In this document: piece after piece, positions 26,235 through 36,593 of the stretch
Layout: every line of letters starts with the position of its first letter
Position numbering within the stretch: the first letter of the stretch is position 1
Assembly: GCF_000987775.1 (NCBI RefSeq)
Contig: NZ_LAHO01000001.1
Coordinates: 372,001-436,000 of the forward strand
Origin: Arsukibacterium ikkense
GTDB lineage: Bacteria > Pseudomonadota > Gammaproteobacteria > Enterobacterales > Alteromonadaceae
Direction of reading: 5' to 3'
DNA: 64,000 nt
The notes under the pieces: generated by a model
Told to the model about the DNA's origin: nothing
Seen by the model: only the letters and a program-made list of their open reading frames with translations
Databases searched by the model: none
Position numbers and translations under genes: made by a program

Positions 26235-26561
26235 ATGTTTAAAGGTGGTATGGGTAACATTATGAAGCAGGCGCAAGCCATGCAGGAAAAGATGCAAAAG
26301 GTGCAAGCTGAGATTGCCAATATGGAAGTCACTGGCGAGTCGGGCGCGGGTCTGGTTAAAATTACCATGACAGGTAGCCACAATGTGCGCCGGGTGGAAA
26401 TTGACGACAGCTTACTGGCTGATGACAAAGAGATGCTGGAAGATTTGGTAGCCGCAGCCTTAAATGATGCGGTGCGCCGGGTGGAAGATAACAACAAAGA
26501 ACAAATGGCCAAAGTGACCGGTGGTATGCAATTACCGCCTGGTATGAAACTTCCGTTTTAG
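26235..26561 (+). CDS. ybaB: YbaB/EbfC family nucleoid-associated protein
   Basis: Small dimeric DNA-binding protein that coats the nucleoid and affects expression. 108 aa, with the family pattern [20 protein letters not shown] at the N terminus, the central [20 protein letters not shown] and the C-terminal [15 protein letters not shown]. The ATG at 26235 is preceded by AGAGAGATAAAG. It lies between dnaX and recR as in most gammaproteobacteria, 18 bp before recR, so all three are probably cotranscribed. Confidence 0.96.
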   Translation: MFKGGMGNIMKQAQAMQEKMQKVQAEIANMEVTGESGAGLVKITMTGSHNVRRVEIDDSLLADDKEMLEDLVAAALNDAVRRVEDNNKEQMAKVTGGMQLPPGMKLPF

Positions 26562-26579
26562 TAAAGGCAGTACAGCAGT

Positions 26580-27182
26580 ATGAGCAAACTGGCACCCCTG
26601 GTTCAGCAGTTGATCGAAGCGTTGCGGGTTTTGCCCGGTGTTGGGCCTAAATCAGCGCAGCGCATGGCGTTTCAGTTGCTGGAACGCAACCGTGAAGGCG
26701 GTGCGCGGCTGGGGGCGGCATTAAGTAAAGCCATGCAGCAGGTTGGACATTGCCAGTGTTGCCGGACGTTTTGTGAAACTGAGATTTGCGCGCTGTGTGC
26801 CGATCCCGTGCGCCAGCAAGCTGGCACTTTATGTATTGTCGGTTCAGCATCTGATCAGCTGGCAATAGAACATACTGGCCAGTTTAACGGCTTGTATTTT
26901 GTACTAATGGGTTATATTTCGCCGTTAGACGGCATCGGGCCTGCTGAGCTGGGGTTGCAACAACTTGATAAACAACTGGCTAAAGGCCAGATCAGTGAAG
27001 TGATCCTGGCAACGAATCCCACTGTGGAAGGTGATGCCACCGCTTTTTATCTGGCTGAGCTGTGCCATAAACACCAGATTGCAGTCACCCGCCTGGCCCA
27101 GGGTGTGCCAGTAGGCGGAGAACTGGAATATATCGACGGTACCACCCTATCGCATGCCTTTAGTGGCCGGAAAACCTTTTAA
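26580..27182 (+). CDS. recR: Recombination mediator RecR
   Basis: Ring-forming protein that, with RecO/RecF, loads RecA onto SSB-coated gaps. 200 aa. The helix-hairpin-helix is in [20 protein letters not shown]; the Zn-finger Cys are C-x2-C in CQCC, then C in [10 protein letters not shown]; the Toprim domain contains [15 protein letters not shown] and ends in the Walker-like [15 protein letters not shown]. It completes the dnaX-ybaB-recR operon. A heat-shock promoter for htpG begins 28 bp after its stop. Confidence 0.97.
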   Translation: MSKLAPLVQQLIEALRVLPGVGPKSAQRMAFQLLERNREGGARLGAALSKAMQQVGHCQCCRTFCETEICALCADPVRQQAGTLCIVGSASDQLAIEHTGQFNGLYFVLMGYISPLDGIGPAELGLQQLDKQLAKGQISEVILATNPTVEGDATAFYLAELCHKHQIAVTRLAQGVPVGGELEYIDGTTLSHAFSGRKTF

Positions 27183-27209
27183 ACAATTTCTCCTGATAAT
27201 GTTTTTTGG

Positions 27210-27238
27210 CTTGAATTCGGTTGGCTGTTACCCCATAT
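27210..27238 (+). promoter_or_regulatory. Sigma-32 (heat shock) promoter of htpG
   Basis: CTTGAAT at 27210-27216 and CCCCATAT at 27231-27238, separated by 14 bp, fit the RpoH consensus (CTTGAAA, CCCCATNT) closely. Transcription would start about 60 nt upstream of the htpG ATG. Confidence 0.85.
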
Positions 27239-27305
27239 AACAGGCAACTGAGCGGCGCAGTTGCGCCTTATTATTTCGTGAAAACTACGTTCGAGGACCC
27301 CAATA

Positions 27306-29231
27306 ATGAGTGATAATACTGCCACTAATCCTGGTCAGAAGCAGACTCATGGCTTTCAGGCTGAAGTAAAACAACTGCTGAACCTGATGATCCATTCACT
27401 GTATTCCAATAAAGAAATCTTCCTGCGTGAATTGGTATCTAATGCTTCTGATGCTGCAGACAAGCTACGTTTTCTGGCCTTGTCTGACTCGAGCCTGTAT
27501 GGCAACGATGGCGAACTAAGAGTACGGATCAGTTTGGATGAAGCGAACCGCACCCTGACCGTCAGCGATAACGGTATTGGTATGACTGAAGAAGAAGTCA
27601 TTTCCCATCTGGGTACTATTGCCAAGTCGGGTACCAAGGAGTTTTTCTCGCAGTTATCGGGTGATCAAACTAAAGATTCCAAGTTAATCGGTCAGTTTGG
27701 GGTGGGGTTTTATTCAGCGTTTATTGTTGCGGATAAAGTCACTGTGCGCACCCGCAAAGCTGGCGCTGCGCAAGCGGTAGAGTGGGAGTCGGCTGGTGAA
27801 GGGGAGTATACATTAGCACCTGTGACTAAAGAGGGGCGCGGTACCGATATTATTTTGCACCTGCGCGAAGGCGAAGATGAATTCTTAAGCCGTTGGAAGG
27901 TTGAAAGCATTATTACCAAATACTCTGATCATATTAGTATTCCGGTAGAGATGTGGCAGGAAGGTAGTCCGGAGCGTGAGGAAGACGGCGAGACGATAGC
28001 GGCCATAGCAGGCAATTGGCATGCGGTGAATAAAGCCACTGCGCTGTGGACCCGGGACAAATCTGAGCTGACTGAGGCCGAGTATCAGGAGTTTTACAAA
28101 CATATTTCACACGACTGGAGTGAGCCCCTTAGCTGGAGTCATAACAAAGTGGAAGGCAGTAGCAATTACACCAGTTTACTGTATGTGCCAAAAAAGGCGC
28201 CATTTGATATGTGGAACCGCGAGGCGAAGCATGGCCTGAAACTGTATGTGCAGCGCGTTTTTATTATGGATGATGCTGAACAGTTTATGCCAAGTTACCT
28301 GCGCTTTATTAAAGGCGTGCTGGATTCCAGTGATTTACCGTTAAACGTATCCCGGGAAATTCTGCAAGACACTAAAGTGACGCAGAGCCTGCGTAAAGGC
28401 TGCACCAGCCGTACTTTGAAAATGCTGGAAAAGCTGGCGAAAGACCCTGAGCAGTACCAATTGTTCTGGGACGAGTTTGGCCAGGTGCTAAAAGAAGGCC
28501 CGGCTGAAGATATGGTGAATAAGGAGCAAATTGCCGGCTTGCTGCGCTTTGCCTCTACCCACAACGACGACGCTAGCCAGAACGTGGCGCTGGCAGATTA
28601 TATCGGTCGAATGAAAGAAGGCCAGGATGACATTTACTATGTGGTTGCCGACAGCTATCAGGCAGCCAAGCATAGCCCGCATTTAGAAGTGTTCCGTAAA
28701 AAAGGTATTGAAGTCTTGCTGCTGTCGGATCGGATAGACGAGTGGTTAATTCAGCACCTGCCAGAGTTTGACGGCAAAAAACTGCGCTCAGTAGCCAAAG
28801 GTGGTTTAGATTTATCGAATCTGGATGATGAAGAAACCAAAAAAGCCCAGCAGGAAACCGCAGAAGCCTTTGCCAGTGTGTTGACGCGCTTTAAAACGGC
28901 ACTGGGTGACGAGGTTAAAGATGTCAAGGTGAGCCATCGCTTAACCGATAGCCCGGCGTGTATTGTGACTGACGAGCACGATATGAGTACCCAGATGTTA
29001 AAACTGATGGAGTCGGTTGGCCAGAAAGTGCCGGATGTGAAGCCGATATTCGAGTTAAACCCCGAGCATCTGCTGGTAAAACATATTGCCGATGAAACTG
29101 ATGATGCCCGCTTTAACGAATGGGCGCAGGTATTGTTTGAGCAAGCTTTACTGGCTGAGCGTGGTAGCCTGAAAAACCCGGCCGGTTATGTCACCAGGTT
29201 AAATAACTTACTGTTAGCTTTAGCAAAGTAA
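27306..29231 (+). CDS. htpG: Molecular chaperone HtpG (Hsp90)
   Basis: Cytoplasmic ATP-dependent chaperone dimer. The N-terminal GHKL ATP-binding domain has the Hsp90 signature [18 protein letters not shown], then [11 protein letters not shown] and the lid glycines [11 protein letters not shown]. The middle domain includes the catalytic Arg in LNVSREILQ, and the C-terminal dimerisation domain is complete. 641 aa, usual bacterial length. A sigma-32 promoter lies upstream and a strong terminator follows, so it can be a single-gene heat-shock unit. Confidence 0.98.
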   Translation: MSDNTATNPGQKQTHGFQAEVKQLLNLMIHSLYSNKEIFLRELVSNASDAADKLRFLALSDSSLYGNDGELRVRISLDEANRTLTVSDNGIGMTEEEVISHLGTIAKSGTKEFFSQLSGDQTKDSKLIGQFGVGFYSAFIVADKVTVRTRKAGAAQAVEWESAGEGEYTLAPVTKEGRGTDIILHLREGEDEFLSRWKVESIITKYSDHISIPVEMWQEGSPEREEDGETIAAIAGNWHAVNKATALWTRDKSELTEAEYQEFYKHISHDWSEPLSWSHNKVEGSSNYTSLLYVPKKAPFDMWNREAKHGLKLYVQRVFIMDDAEQFMPSYLRFIKGVLDSSDLPLNVSREILQDTKVTQSLRKGCTSRTLKMLEKLAKDPEQYQLFWDEFGQVLKEGPAEDMVNKEQIAGLLRFASTHNDDASQNVALADYIGRMKEGQDDIYYVVADSYQAAKHSPHLEVFRKKGIEVLLLSDRIDEWLIQHLPEFDGKKLRSVAKGGLDLSNLDDEETKKAQQETAEAFASVLTRFKTALGDEVKDVKVSHRLTDSPACIVTDEHDMSTQMLKLMESVGQKVPDVKPIFELNPEHLLVKHIADETDDARFNEWAQVLFEQALLAERGSLKNPAGYVTRLNNLLLALAK

Positions 29232-29251
29232 CCGACCAGTTATAGTGACTC

Positions 29252-29289
29252 AGCCCGCCGGTTGTACCAACGCCGGCGGGCTTTTTATT
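29252..29289 (+). terminator. Intrinsic terminator after htpG
   Basis: AGCCCGCCGG (29252-29261) pairs with CCGGCGGGCT (29273-29282) and is followed by TTTTATTT. Confidence 0.92.
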
Positions 29290-29365
29290 TATAAGTGCTA
29301 ACTCGCATCTTGCTGATTTATAACTATACTCAGACCCATATCGATATCAGGATTAGGGGAACGTA

Positions 29366-31297
29366 ATGTTAGCAAGCTGGAGGCGTTTAAGTCTGGGCGT
29401 GCGGCTGACGGTCAGTATGGTAGGCCTTATTTTAGTCGCTATTATTGTGCTGACCAGTCTGGTTTTTATTGAGTATAAGAATTCACGCACCGAAGCGGTG
29501 CTCAGTAGTTTACAGGAAGGCGGTGGTGCTAATGCCAAAGCTTTTAGCAATTGGTTGCTGGTACGCCAGGAAGAAATGCGATATCTGGCCAGCTTACCTC
29601 AGGTGCAACAAGGTGATTTAGGGCTCAGTGCCAGTTTGATGCAGGTGTTGGCGCAAAGTCAGGGGTATTACGATACCATTTTTGTGGTGGGGCCAGATGG
29701 CAGGGGGCAAACGGGGGTCAGTTATGCTAATGGCCAGGCAAGAGTGCTCAGTGCTGGTGAAGCGCAGGATTTTAATGTGGCAGACCGTGCCTGGTTTCGT
29801 CAGGCGATTGCCGGCCAGGATAGCTTTTCCCAACCGATAGTGTCCAGAGCGACCGGTGCCAGGGTTAGTACGGTTGCTATTCCTATCAGGCATAATGGTC
29901 AGGTTGTCGGTGTTATGCGTGGTGCGGTGCAACTAAGTACCATTTTTGACATGGTTAATGCACTTAGTCACGACAGCTATACTGAAATATATCTACTGGA
30001 TAATGAAGGTGCCGCCATTACCGACGCGCTGTCATTACGCAATGCCAGCGGCCCACTTACGACTATTGCTGCAGATGCTACCCGCGCTAAGCGTAGCGGT
30101 ATTGGTCATTACTCCAATGCAGCTAATGTTAAGGTTATTGGCAGTTATAATTATATCCCGATGTTGGGTTGGTCGCTGGTATTGGAAAGCCGCGAAGCCG
30201 AAGCGTTAGCAGCGGTAAGTAGTATGCTCAGAACCTTGATCCTGATTTCAGTCGTGGTGCTAATTGTAGCGGCGCTGATATGCATTTTACTGGTGCGCAG
30301 TGTGACTAAATTGCTTGGTGGTGAACCTGAATATGCCGCTGCCGCGGTGCATCAGGTGGCTGAAGGTGATTTGACAGCTGACATTGTCTTAAAAGCCGGT
30401 GACACTCATAGCTTACTGGCGTCTATTGCCAGTATGCAGCAAAACTTGCGTAAAATGATTGGACAGGTAGGTAACTACTCTGATCAGGTTGCGTCTGCGG
30501 CTACCGAATTGGCACAAATTAATGAGCAGACACGCTATGGAATTGAGCAGCAAAATAGTGAAATTAATAACTCTGCAGTAGCGATGAACCAGATGACTAC
30601 CTCTTTGGAAGAAGTCTCGCGCAATACGCAACAAGCCGCACAGGCAGCATCGGCGGCAGAGCGTGACACGGCACATGGCCAGCAAATAGTCAGTACAACT
30701 TTGCAGGATTTGGATAAGTTATCCGCTGAAGTTAGTAAAGCCTCTGAAATTATTAATTTACTCAAACAAGATAGCGATCATATTGGTAGCATTTTGCAGG
30801 TTATTGAAAGCATAGCCGAGCAAACTAATTTACTGGCATTGAACGCGGCTATTGAAGCGGCGAGAGCCGGAGAAAGTGGCCGCGGTTTTGCGGTAGTGGC
30901 CGATGAAGTCCGGACCCTGGCCAGCCGCACCAAAGATTCCACTACTGAAATAAAACAAATGATTGAAAAGCTGCAAACCGGTACTGAGCGTGCTGTAAAA
31001 GCTAATCAAAGCAGTGAAAGCTCAGCTAAAGCAACTGCAGAACGAGCTGGGAGTGCAAGTCAGGCACTGCTGGCGATTAGTGAGGCGGTGGAGCTTATCA
31101 GCAGTACTGCGCATCAGATAGCCAGTGCCACTGAGCAGCAAACTACCGTATCGCGTGACATTAACCAGAATATTCACCGGATTAGTGACGTTGCTGTGCA
31201 AAATAGTGAAAATGTGGTGCAATCGGCCAGTGCCAGTGATGCCTTGTCAGCATTGGCTGAACAGTTGCAGGAGCTGGTTCGCCGCTTCAGACTTTAG
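29366..31297 (+). CDS. Methyl-accepting chemotaxis protein, Cache-type sensor
   Basis: Inner-membrane chemoreceptor, 643 aa. TM1 is at about residues 12-35 and TM2 at about 285-310 ([17 protein letters not shown]). Between them is a ~240-residue periplasmic domain with double-Cache features ([20 protein letters not shown] and [11 protein letters not shown]). A HAMP linker follows, then the signalling tip [20 protein letters not shown] and [17 protein letters not shown]. There is no C-terminal NWETF-type tether. The ligand is not predictable, though dCache domains often bind amino acids. It is a single-gene unit, with a hairpin at 31325-31347 after it. Confidence 0.95.
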   Translation: MLASWRRLSLGVRLTVSMVGLILVAIIVLTSLVFIEYKNSRTEAVLSSLQEGGGANAKAFSNWLLVRQEEMRYLASLPQVQQGDLGLSASLMQVLAQSQGYYDTIFVVGPDGRGQTGVSYANGQARVLSAGEAQDFNVADRAWFRQAIAGQDSFSQPIVSRATGARVSTVAIPIRHNGQVVGVMRGAVQLSTIFDMVNALSHDSYTEIYLLDNEGAAITDALSLRNASGPLTTIAADATRAKRSGIGHYSNAANVKVIGSYNYIPMLGWSLVLESREAEALAAVSSMLRTLILISVVVLIVAALICILLVRSVTKLLGGEPEYAAAAVHQVAEGDLTADIVLKAGDTHSLLASIASMQQNLRKMIGQVGNYSDQVASAATELAQINEQTRYGIEQQNSEINNSAVAMNQMTTSLEEVSRNTQQAAQAASAAERDTAHGQQIVSTTLQDLDKLSAEVSKASEIINLLKQDSDHIGSILQVIESIAEQTNLLALNAAIEAARAGESGRGFAVVADEVRTLASRTKDSTTEIKQMIEKLQTGTERAVKANQSSESSAKATAERAGSASQALLAISEAVELISSTAHQIASATEQQTTVSRDINQNIHRISDVAVQNSENVVQSASASDALSALAEQLQELVRRFRL

Positions 31298-31324
31298 TCG
31301 ATATTAGCTCTGGTAACAGATAGA

Positions 31325-31347
31325 AAAGCTGTGGTTTTCACAGCTTT
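31325..31347 (+). terminator. Weak terminator-like hairpin after the chemoreceptor gene
   Basis: AAAGCTGTG (31325-31333) pairs with CACAGCTTT (31339-31347) with loop GTTTT, but there is no long T run after it. Confidence 0.45.
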
Positions 31348-31491
31348 AGTCGCAAAAATGTGTCAGAGCCTGCAGTTTGCAAGGCTATCGACTAAAGGCT
31401 AATGAATACGCGACCTCAGGTAGCACCAGTAGACAAATTTCTTGTCTCAGCAAGCACATTGTGTAAAGATTCGGTTATTGTAAATAATTGA

Positions 31492-32163
<672 letters not shown>

Positions 32164-32211
32164 ATCATTACGCCGTGCAGGCAGGAAAGCTTTCTGACCG
32201 TGCTGAAAAAG

Positions 32212-32236
32212 AAGCCCTCGAATGAGGGCTTTTTGC
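32212..32236 (+). terminator. Intrinsic terminator after adk
   Basis: AAGCCCTC (32212-32219) pairs with GAGGGCTT (32224-32231), loop GAAT, followed by TTTT. Confidence 0.88.
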
Positions 32237-32310
32237 TGTAGGCTATATTCTAAGTGGCGCTAAAGTAAGCTTTTTTCAAGCGTAGTGAAAATAAATTTTA
32301 AGATAGAGTG

Positions 32311-32931
32311 TTAAGACTTTTTCAGCAACTCAGCCAGGGCAGTCAGTGCGTCGGCATAATCCGGTTCCTGCGCTAATTCAGGCACTAATTGTTGGTACTG
32401 CAAATGACCTTTATTGTCGATCAATAAAATTGCCCGGGTCAGCAATCCCATATCTTTAATAAGTAAACCATAGTTACTGCCAAAATCACGCCATACTGCA
32501 TCGGAAACTACCGCCATATCTGCTACTTGCTCTTGCTGACAGTAACGCTTCTGGGCAAAAGGCAGATCGGTGCTAATGGTTAATAACACCACCTCATCTG
32601 GCAAATTAGCGACTTCACTGTTAAAGCGCTTGGTTTGCAACGAACAAATACCAGTGTCTACGCTGGGGATCACACTGATTAACACAGTTTTACCGCTAAA
32701 ATCGCTTAGTTGTACCGTTTTAAAATTGTTATCCACGACCTTAAAGGCGGGCGCGCGCTGACCGACAGTAAGTTCCTGCCCGAGCAGCACGACTTGCTGG
32801 TTACCGGCTTTTACCTCACTGATTCTGCTGGGCAACTGGGCGGTAAGATCAATTGCCAGTGCGGGCAGGCTAAGTAGCCCCGCGCTAATAATGGCAGGGA
32901 TGGCGCAGTGTTTTCTGAGTAGCTTCATCAT
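32311..32931 (-). CDS. tpx: Thiol peroxidase (Tpx-type peroxiredoxin) with signal peptide
   Basis: Atypical 2-Cys peroxiredoxin reducing peroxides. The peroxidatic Cys96 is in SVDTGICSLQTKRFN and the resolving Cys131 in STDLPFAQKRYCQQE, both in Tpx positions. Unlike cytoplasmic Tpx (~168 aa) this 206-aa protein starts with a basic N terminus and a hydrophobic stretch (CAIPAIISAGLLSLPALA, then ID), a good Sec signal peptide, so periplasmic location is predicted. It would then need a periplasmic reductant. Two adjacent Met codons make the exact start uncertain by one residue. Divergent from the response regulator/CheC gene. Confidence 0.9.
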   Translation of the reverse strand: MMKLLRKHCAIPAIISAGLLSLPALAIDLTAQLPSRISEVKAGNQQVVLLGQELTVGQRAPAFKVVDNNFKTVQLSDFSGKTVLISVIPSVDTGICSLQTKRFNSEVANLPDEVVLLTISTDLPFAQKRYCQQEQVADMAVVSDAVWRDFGSNYGLLIKDMGLLTRAILLIDNKGHLQYQQLVPELAQEPDYADALTALAELLKKS

Positions 32932-33061
32932 AATTGGTGTCCTAATTATCTGGAAACAAATAGTATTTAAGCTAACAACGCAATTTATTTGATATTATTG
33001 CTGTTATCGCTGCCAGTTTTGCGTCTATTATAAACACATGTTGTGTTTAAGTGAGTGCCCA

Positions 33062-34066
33062 ATGACCACCGCAGTATTAATTTGTGATGACTCTAATCTG
33101 GCACGCAAGCAACTTGCCCGGATCTTACCACAGGACTGGCAAGAGCGGGTTCATTTTGCCGGCCATGGTGCTGATGCACTGGCAACCCTTGAAAAAGAGC
33201 AGATTGACTGGCTATTCCTTGATTTAAATATGCCTATTATGGATGGATATCAGGTGTTGGCGGAGTTAAAAAAACGCCAGATTGAGGTCAAAGTGGTGGT
33301 GGTGTCCGGCGACGTGCAACCTGAGGCGTATCAGCGGGTGATGGCGTTGGGTGCGCTGGACTTTATCCGCAAGCCGGTTGATACCGCTAAACTACAAGCC
33401 ATAATGCAAAGTGTCAGTTTACGCGCCCCCGAAACACAGCGCGCAGCGAAGCGCAGCATAGATACTGAACTTAACGCAGAGATGCGTGACGTCTTTCAGG
33501 AAATCACTAACGTAGCGATGGGCCAGGCCGGTGATTTACTGGCTCGGTTGTTAAATGTATTTGTGAAGCTGCCTATTCCCAATGTTAATGTTATTGAAGT
33601 AAGCGAGCTGCATATGGCACTGGCGTCGGTTGAGCAGCACTCGTCTACCTCTGCGGTGTGTCAGGGCTTTATTGGTGGTGGTGTTGCTGGCGAAGCCTTG
33701 TTAATTCTGACTGACTCCAGTTTTAAAGATATTGCCAGTCTGCTTAATTTTCAGGGCGAGTTAACCCCATCCACCGAGCTGGAATTGCTGATGGATGTTG
33801 CCAACATCTTAATTGGTGCGGTACTTAAAGGTATTGCTGAGCAATTAGACATGACGTTTAGCCAGGGCCACCCGGTGGTATTAGGGCAGCATGCGCCTGT
33901 CAGCGAGTTAATTAAGACAAACGCCAGACGCTGGCGCAAAACCCTGGCAATAGAACTGAGTTATGGTATTGAAAACTACAATATTAACTGCGATTTGCTG
34001 TTATTGTTTACCGAAGACAGTGTAAAAACCCTGAAGCACAAAGTTGCTTTTTTACTGGAAGAATAG
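33062..34066 (+). CDS. Response regulator with CheC/CheX-type phosphatase domain
   Basis: 334-aa fusion. The N-terminal receiver has the acidic pair in ICDDSN, phospho-acceptor Asp in WLFLDLNMPIMDGY, Thr/Ser at VVVSGD and Lys in DFIRKPVD. The C-terminal ~200 residues look like a CheC-type CheY-P phosphatase: EITNVAMGQAGDLLARLLN and the second helix MDVANILIGAVLKGIAEQL. An enzyme coupled to its own receiver suggests phosphorylation-controlled dephosphorylation of a chemotaxis-like regulator. The start is the ATG at 33062; an ATG at 33038 would add eight residues. It lies 2 bp before the PAS-GGDEF gene, so the two are almost certainly one operon. Confidence 0.88.
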   Translation: MTTAVLICDDSNLARKQLARILPQDWQERVHFAGHGADALATLEKEQIDWLFLDLNMPIMDGYQVLAELKKRQIEVKVVVVSGDVQPEAYQRVMALGALDFIRKPVDTAKLQAIMQSVSLRAPETQRAAKRSIDTELNAEMRDVFQEITNVAMGQAGDLLARLLNVFVKLPIPNVNVIEVSELHMALASVEQHSSTSAVCQGFIGGGVAGEALLILTDSSFKDIASLLNFQGELTPSTELELLMDVANILIGAVLKGIAEQLDMTFSQGHPVVLGQHAPVSELIKTNARRWRKTLAIELSYGIENYNINCDLLLLFTEDSVKTLKHKVAFLLEE

Positions 34067-34068
34067 CC

Positions 34069-35046
34069 ATGAGTTTAACCAACGCCGAGTTTGATGTATC
34101 TGAAATTCATTGGTTAATGGATATGTTCCAGACGGTGGATGTTGGTTTAGTAGTGTTAAACAGTGATTATCGGATCCAGGTATGGAATGGTTTTATGGAA
34201 AGCCACAGTGGTCTGACGCCACGGCAGGTCAGGGAACGTTATCTGTTTGACTTATTTCCTGAAATTGATGAGCAATGGTTAAGGCGAAAATGCGATCCGG
34301 TCATATTATTAAAAAACAGGGCTTTTACTATCTGGGAGCAACGGCCTTATATTTTTAAGTTTAAAAACTACCGGCCGATTACCGGTAGTGCTGAATATAT
34401 GTACCAGAACAGTACCATTTTTCCGCTGACTGATACCCGCGGTCAGGTTACGCATTTGTGCATTATTATATACGATGTAACAGACGCAGCTGTCAGCCGC
34501 ACTGAGCTGGAGTCAATGAATGGCCGCTTGCAGCAGCTATCAAAAACCGATTTTCTAACCCAGTTAAGCACCCGTGGTCACTGGGAAGATGCCCTGATCC
34601 AGGAGTTTAATCGCTTGCAACGCTACAGTCAGCATCATAGTACCTTGCTGATGTGCGACATTGACCATTTTAAACGCGTCAATGATACCTATGGCCATAC
34701 TGCTGGCGATGAGGTGATCCGCAAAGTTGCCGATGTAATTAAAGCTAATATTCGCACTACAGATCTGGCTGGTCGTTACGGTGGTGAGGAGTTTGCCATT
34801 CTGCTGGTGGATACTTCACTGGAGCAGGCTCAGTGTCTGGCGGAACGTATTCGGCAGCAAGTGGCGATATTGGCGATTAGCTACAACAAGATGGTACTTA
34901 ATGTCACCATTAGTTTGGGGCTGGCAGAACGTGACGTTGGCATGCAGGAGCACCGGCACTGGATAGAAGCGGCCGACAACGCCTTGTACCAGTCTAAGGT
35001 TGATGGCAGAAACAAAGTTACCTGTTATAGCTCTGAACCAGCTTAA
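34069..35046 (+). CDS. PAS-GGDEF diguanylate cyclase
   Basis: 325-aa soluble protein. The N-terminal PAS domain (MFQTVDVGLVVLNSDYRIQV, VWNGFMESHSGL, IIIYDVTD at its end) is joined by a short coiled segment to a GGDEF domain. The active site is GRYGGEEF (GGEEF form, active in the family), and the I-site RTTD lies five residues upstream. Signature SKTDFLTQLSTRGHWEDAL starts the domain. It follows the receiver/CheC gene by 2 bp, so the pair probably links a phosphorylation signal to cyclic di-GMP. A bound ligand or cofactor for the PAS is not evident. Confidence 0.93.
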   Translation: MSLTNAEFDVSEIHWLMDMFQTVDVGLVVLNSDYRIQVWNGFMESHSGLTPRQVRERYLFDLFPEIDEQWLRRKCDPVILLKNRAFTIWEQRPYIFKFKNYRPITGSAEYMYQNSTIFPLTDTRGQVTHLCIIIYDVTDAAVSRTELESMNGRLQQLSKTDFLTQLSTRGHWEDALIQEFNRLQRYSQHHSTLLMCDIDHFKRVNDTYGHTAGDEVIRKVADVIKANIRTTDLAGRYGGEEFAILLVDTSLEQAQCLAERIRQQVAILAISYNKMVLNVTISLGLAERDVGMQEHRHWIEAADNALYQSKVDGRNKVTCYSSEPA

Positions 35047-35069
35047 GGTCAGGCTAGATCACGACAGCG

Positions 35070-36584
35070 TTACTCCGCACTGAGAGGGCAACGCGCCAGT
35101 AACTCATTGCTGCCATCCTCGTTTAGCTGCTCTAAGATTACTTCGAAACCCCATAACCGGTGCAAATGTTTCAGCACTTCAGCGGCATTGTCGGCCAGTG
35201 GCACCCGCTGCTGTGGAATATAGCGCAAGGTTAAGGCCCGGTCGGTGTTAACATTGACGTTGTACACCTGAATGTTGGGTTCAATCTGGCTCAGATTATA
35301 CTGGGCCGACAACATTTGCCGGATCCGTTGATAGCCCTCCGCATTATGAATAGCACTGACTTCCAGGGTGTTCGCTTGGTCATCGTCAACAATGGCAAAT
35401 AAATGAAAATCGCGGATCACTTTTGGTGATAAATACTGACCGATAAAGCTTTCGTCTTTAAAGTTTTGCATAGCAAAATGCAAGGTCTCCAGCCAGTTGC
35501 TACCGGCAATGTCAGGAAACCACTCTTTATCCTCTGCCGTAGGATGCTCGCAAATGCGCCGGATATCGGTAAACATGGCAAACCCCAGGGCATAGGGGTT
35601 AATGCCTGAGTAATATTTGCTGTTATATTCAGGCTGTGCCACGACATTGGTGTGGCTGTGCAACACTTCCAGCATAAAGCGATCACTGACTTTACCTTCA
35701 TCGTACAGGTGCTGCAAAATGGTGTAGTGCCAAAAGGTCGCCCAGCCTTCATTCATCACCTGGGTTTGTTTTTGCGGATAGAAATACTGGGAGATTTTGC
35801 GGACAATCCGCACAATTTCCCGCTGCCAGGGTTTGAGCAGCGGTGCGTTTTTTTCGATAAAGTACAGCAGATTTTCCTGCGGTTCCCCCGGGAAGCGTTG
35901 CATGCGCTGTTCTTCGCTGCTGGCTTTTAATGGAATGGTCCGCCATAAATCATTGACCTGACTTTGCAGGTAAGCTTCTCGCTCCTGCTGGCGCTTCTGC
36001 TCAATTTCCAGAGAAATTTTCTGCGGCCGTTTATAACGGTCAACACCATAATTCATCAGCGCATGACAGGAATCGAGCGTATCCTCGACCTCCGTAATGC
36101 CATATTTTTCTTCGCACCGACTAATATAGTTTTTGGCAAATACCAGGTAATCGATAATAGAGCCGGCGTCGGTCCAGGTTTTAAACAGGTAGTTGTTTTT
36201 AAAAAAAGAATTGTGACCATAACTGGCGTGGGCCATCACCAGTGCCTGCATGGTAATGGTGTTTTCTTCCATCAGGTAGGCGATGCAAGGGTTGGAGTTA
36301 ATCACAATTTCATAAGCCAGCCCCATATAGCCGCGCTTATAATTTTGCTCAGTTTGAATAAATTTTTTGCCATACGACCAATGATGGTAGCCTAGTGGCA
36401 TGCCAACACTGGAGTAAGCATCCATCATTTGTTCAGCGGTGATCACTTCAATTTGATTAGGGTAGGTATCAAGTTGGTAGTGGCGCGCTACCCGGGCAAT
36501 CTCCTGATGATATGCATCAAGTAAATCGAAAGTCCAGTCTGGGCCATCGGGCAAGCATTCAGAGCGAGTTTGCGCTTTTGCCAT
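35070..36584 (-). CDS. SpoVR family protein
   Basis: 504-aa cytoplasmic protein of the SpoVR/YcgB family; biochemical function not established. Conserved stretches: DGPDWTFDLLDAYHQEIARVA at the N terminus, the His-rich SVGMPLGYHHWSYGKKF, EGWATFWHYTILQ and HPTAEDKEWFPDIAGSNW. It ends the operon prkA-yeaH-spoVR, 9 bp after yeaH, the same order seen in many proteobacteria. Homologues in E. coli and Bacillus relate to stress or sporulation. No terminator is obvious toward the convergent PAS-GGDEF gene 24 bp away. Confidence 0.95.
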   Translation of the reverse strand: MAKAQTRSECLPDGPDWTFDLLDAYHQEIARVARHYQLDTYPNQIEVITAEQMMDAYSSVGMPLGYHHWSYGKKFIQTEQNYKRGYMGLAYEIVINSNPCIAYLMEENTITMQALVMAHASYGHNSFFKNNYLFKTWTDAGSIIDYLVFAKNYISRCEEKYGITEVEDTLDSCHALMNYGVDRYKRPQKISLEIEQKRQQEREAYLQSQVNDLWRTIPLKASSEEQRMQRFPGEPQENLLYFIEKNAPLLKPWQREIVRIVRKISQYFYPQKQTQVMNEGWATFWHYTILQHLYDEGKVSDRFMLEVLHSHTNVVAQPEYNSKYYSGINPYALGFAMFTDIRRICEHPTAEDKEWFPDIAGSNWLETLHFAMQNFKDESFIGQYLSPKVIRDFHLFAIVDDDQANTLEVSAIHNAEGYQRIRQMLSAQYNLSQIEPNIQVYNVNVNTDRALTLRYIPQQRVPLADNAAEVLKHLHRLWGFEVILEQLNEDGSNELLARCPLSAE

Positions 36585-36593
36585 AGTATCTCC

